This document shows positions 24,013-24,254 of a stretch of DNA of 24,254 nucleotides, one piece after another. The stretch's first letter is position 1. The number at the start of each line of letters is the position of its first letter. This DNA comes from Silene noctiflora (Eukaryota > Streptophyta > Magnoliopsida > Caryophyllales > Caryophyllaceae): NCBI GenBank assembly GCA_009801015.1, contig VHZZ01000556.1, positions 137,876-162,129 of the forward strand, in the 5' to 3' direction. The position numbers were made by a program, and so were the translations under genes. The notes under the pieces were generated by a model. The model was given only the letters and a program-made list of their open reading frames with translations, searched no databases and was not told the DNA's origin.

Positions 24013-24254
24013 TTTTAACCTTCTCATTTTTTTTCTCTTCTCTCTCACTCAACCAATTACTCACCAATTACCCATTCCTTCTCTCACCACTCACCGAAGT
24101 CACTGATCTACCCCCACCCTCCCTGCTCCGGCGTCACCTGTCTCGACCTCCCTTGCTCGGGACATCACGAACATGTAATTGAGTGGATTCTTATGAATAC
24201 TTTTCTAGGTGGGTGTACTGCTATAACTGATTAAGTTATATGTTGTACGCATTT
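24013..24254. other. Pyrimidine-rich end of window, no gene assigned
   Basis: CT-rich DNA (CTCTTCTCTCTCACTC, CCACCCTCCCTGCTCC). It could be the leader of a + strand gene starting outside the window. The 82-codon frame through it has no domain I know. Confidence 0.3.

Overview
This is nuclear DNA from a flowering plant. It is AT-rich and intron-rich, with GT-AG splice sites, a nuclear-type tRNA and many short non-autonomous transposons. Proteins and exon layouts are dicot-like. Several repeat motifs (GAGACCGTCTCTCA, TTAAGACGG and TGTTCTTTTGGACTTAA types) recall those I associate with Caryophyllales, but that placement is from memory and tentative.

Layout in + coordinates: 1-1500 is intergenic with low-complexity DNA and two unrecognised short open frames. 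A tRNA-Val(CAC) gene lies at 1580-1652 on the + strand. Four protein genes follow, all on the minus strand. They are a rhamnogalacturonan lyase fused to an LEA_2/NHL-type membrane protein (RGL-A, 1845-6681), an actin (ACT-A, 7865-9269, with a ~1.6 kb leader intron reaching ~10.86 kb), a second actin (ACT-B, 14675-16069, leader intron to ~17.36 kb), and a second rhamnogalacturonan lyase (RGL-B, 18259-22640). Read in the direction of transcription the order is RGL-B, ACT-B, ACT-A, RGL-A. The two paralogous pairs are therefore nested (R-A-A-R) in one orientation, which a single tandem block duplication does not explain.

I joined all exons by hand. Both actins give 377 residues from 60+394+614+66 bp exons. 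RGL-B gives 673 residues in 15 exons, and RGL-A gives 899 residues in 15 exons. Every junction is in frame with canonical splice sites, so all four genes look intact. The enzymes belong to pectin (rhamnogalacturonan I) degradation and the actins to the cytoskeleton. I see no direct functional link beyond proximity.

The most interesting feature is the 5' end of RGL-A. A complete-looking LEA_2 exon with a signal anchor is joined by a 95-bp phase-2 intron to the proline-rich start of the lyase. Retaining that intron would give a LEA_2 protein alone, and an in-frame ATG inside it could start a lyase alone. The 3.7 kb between the actins is a graveyard of nested miniature transposons, including one inside another with a 9-bp target duplication.
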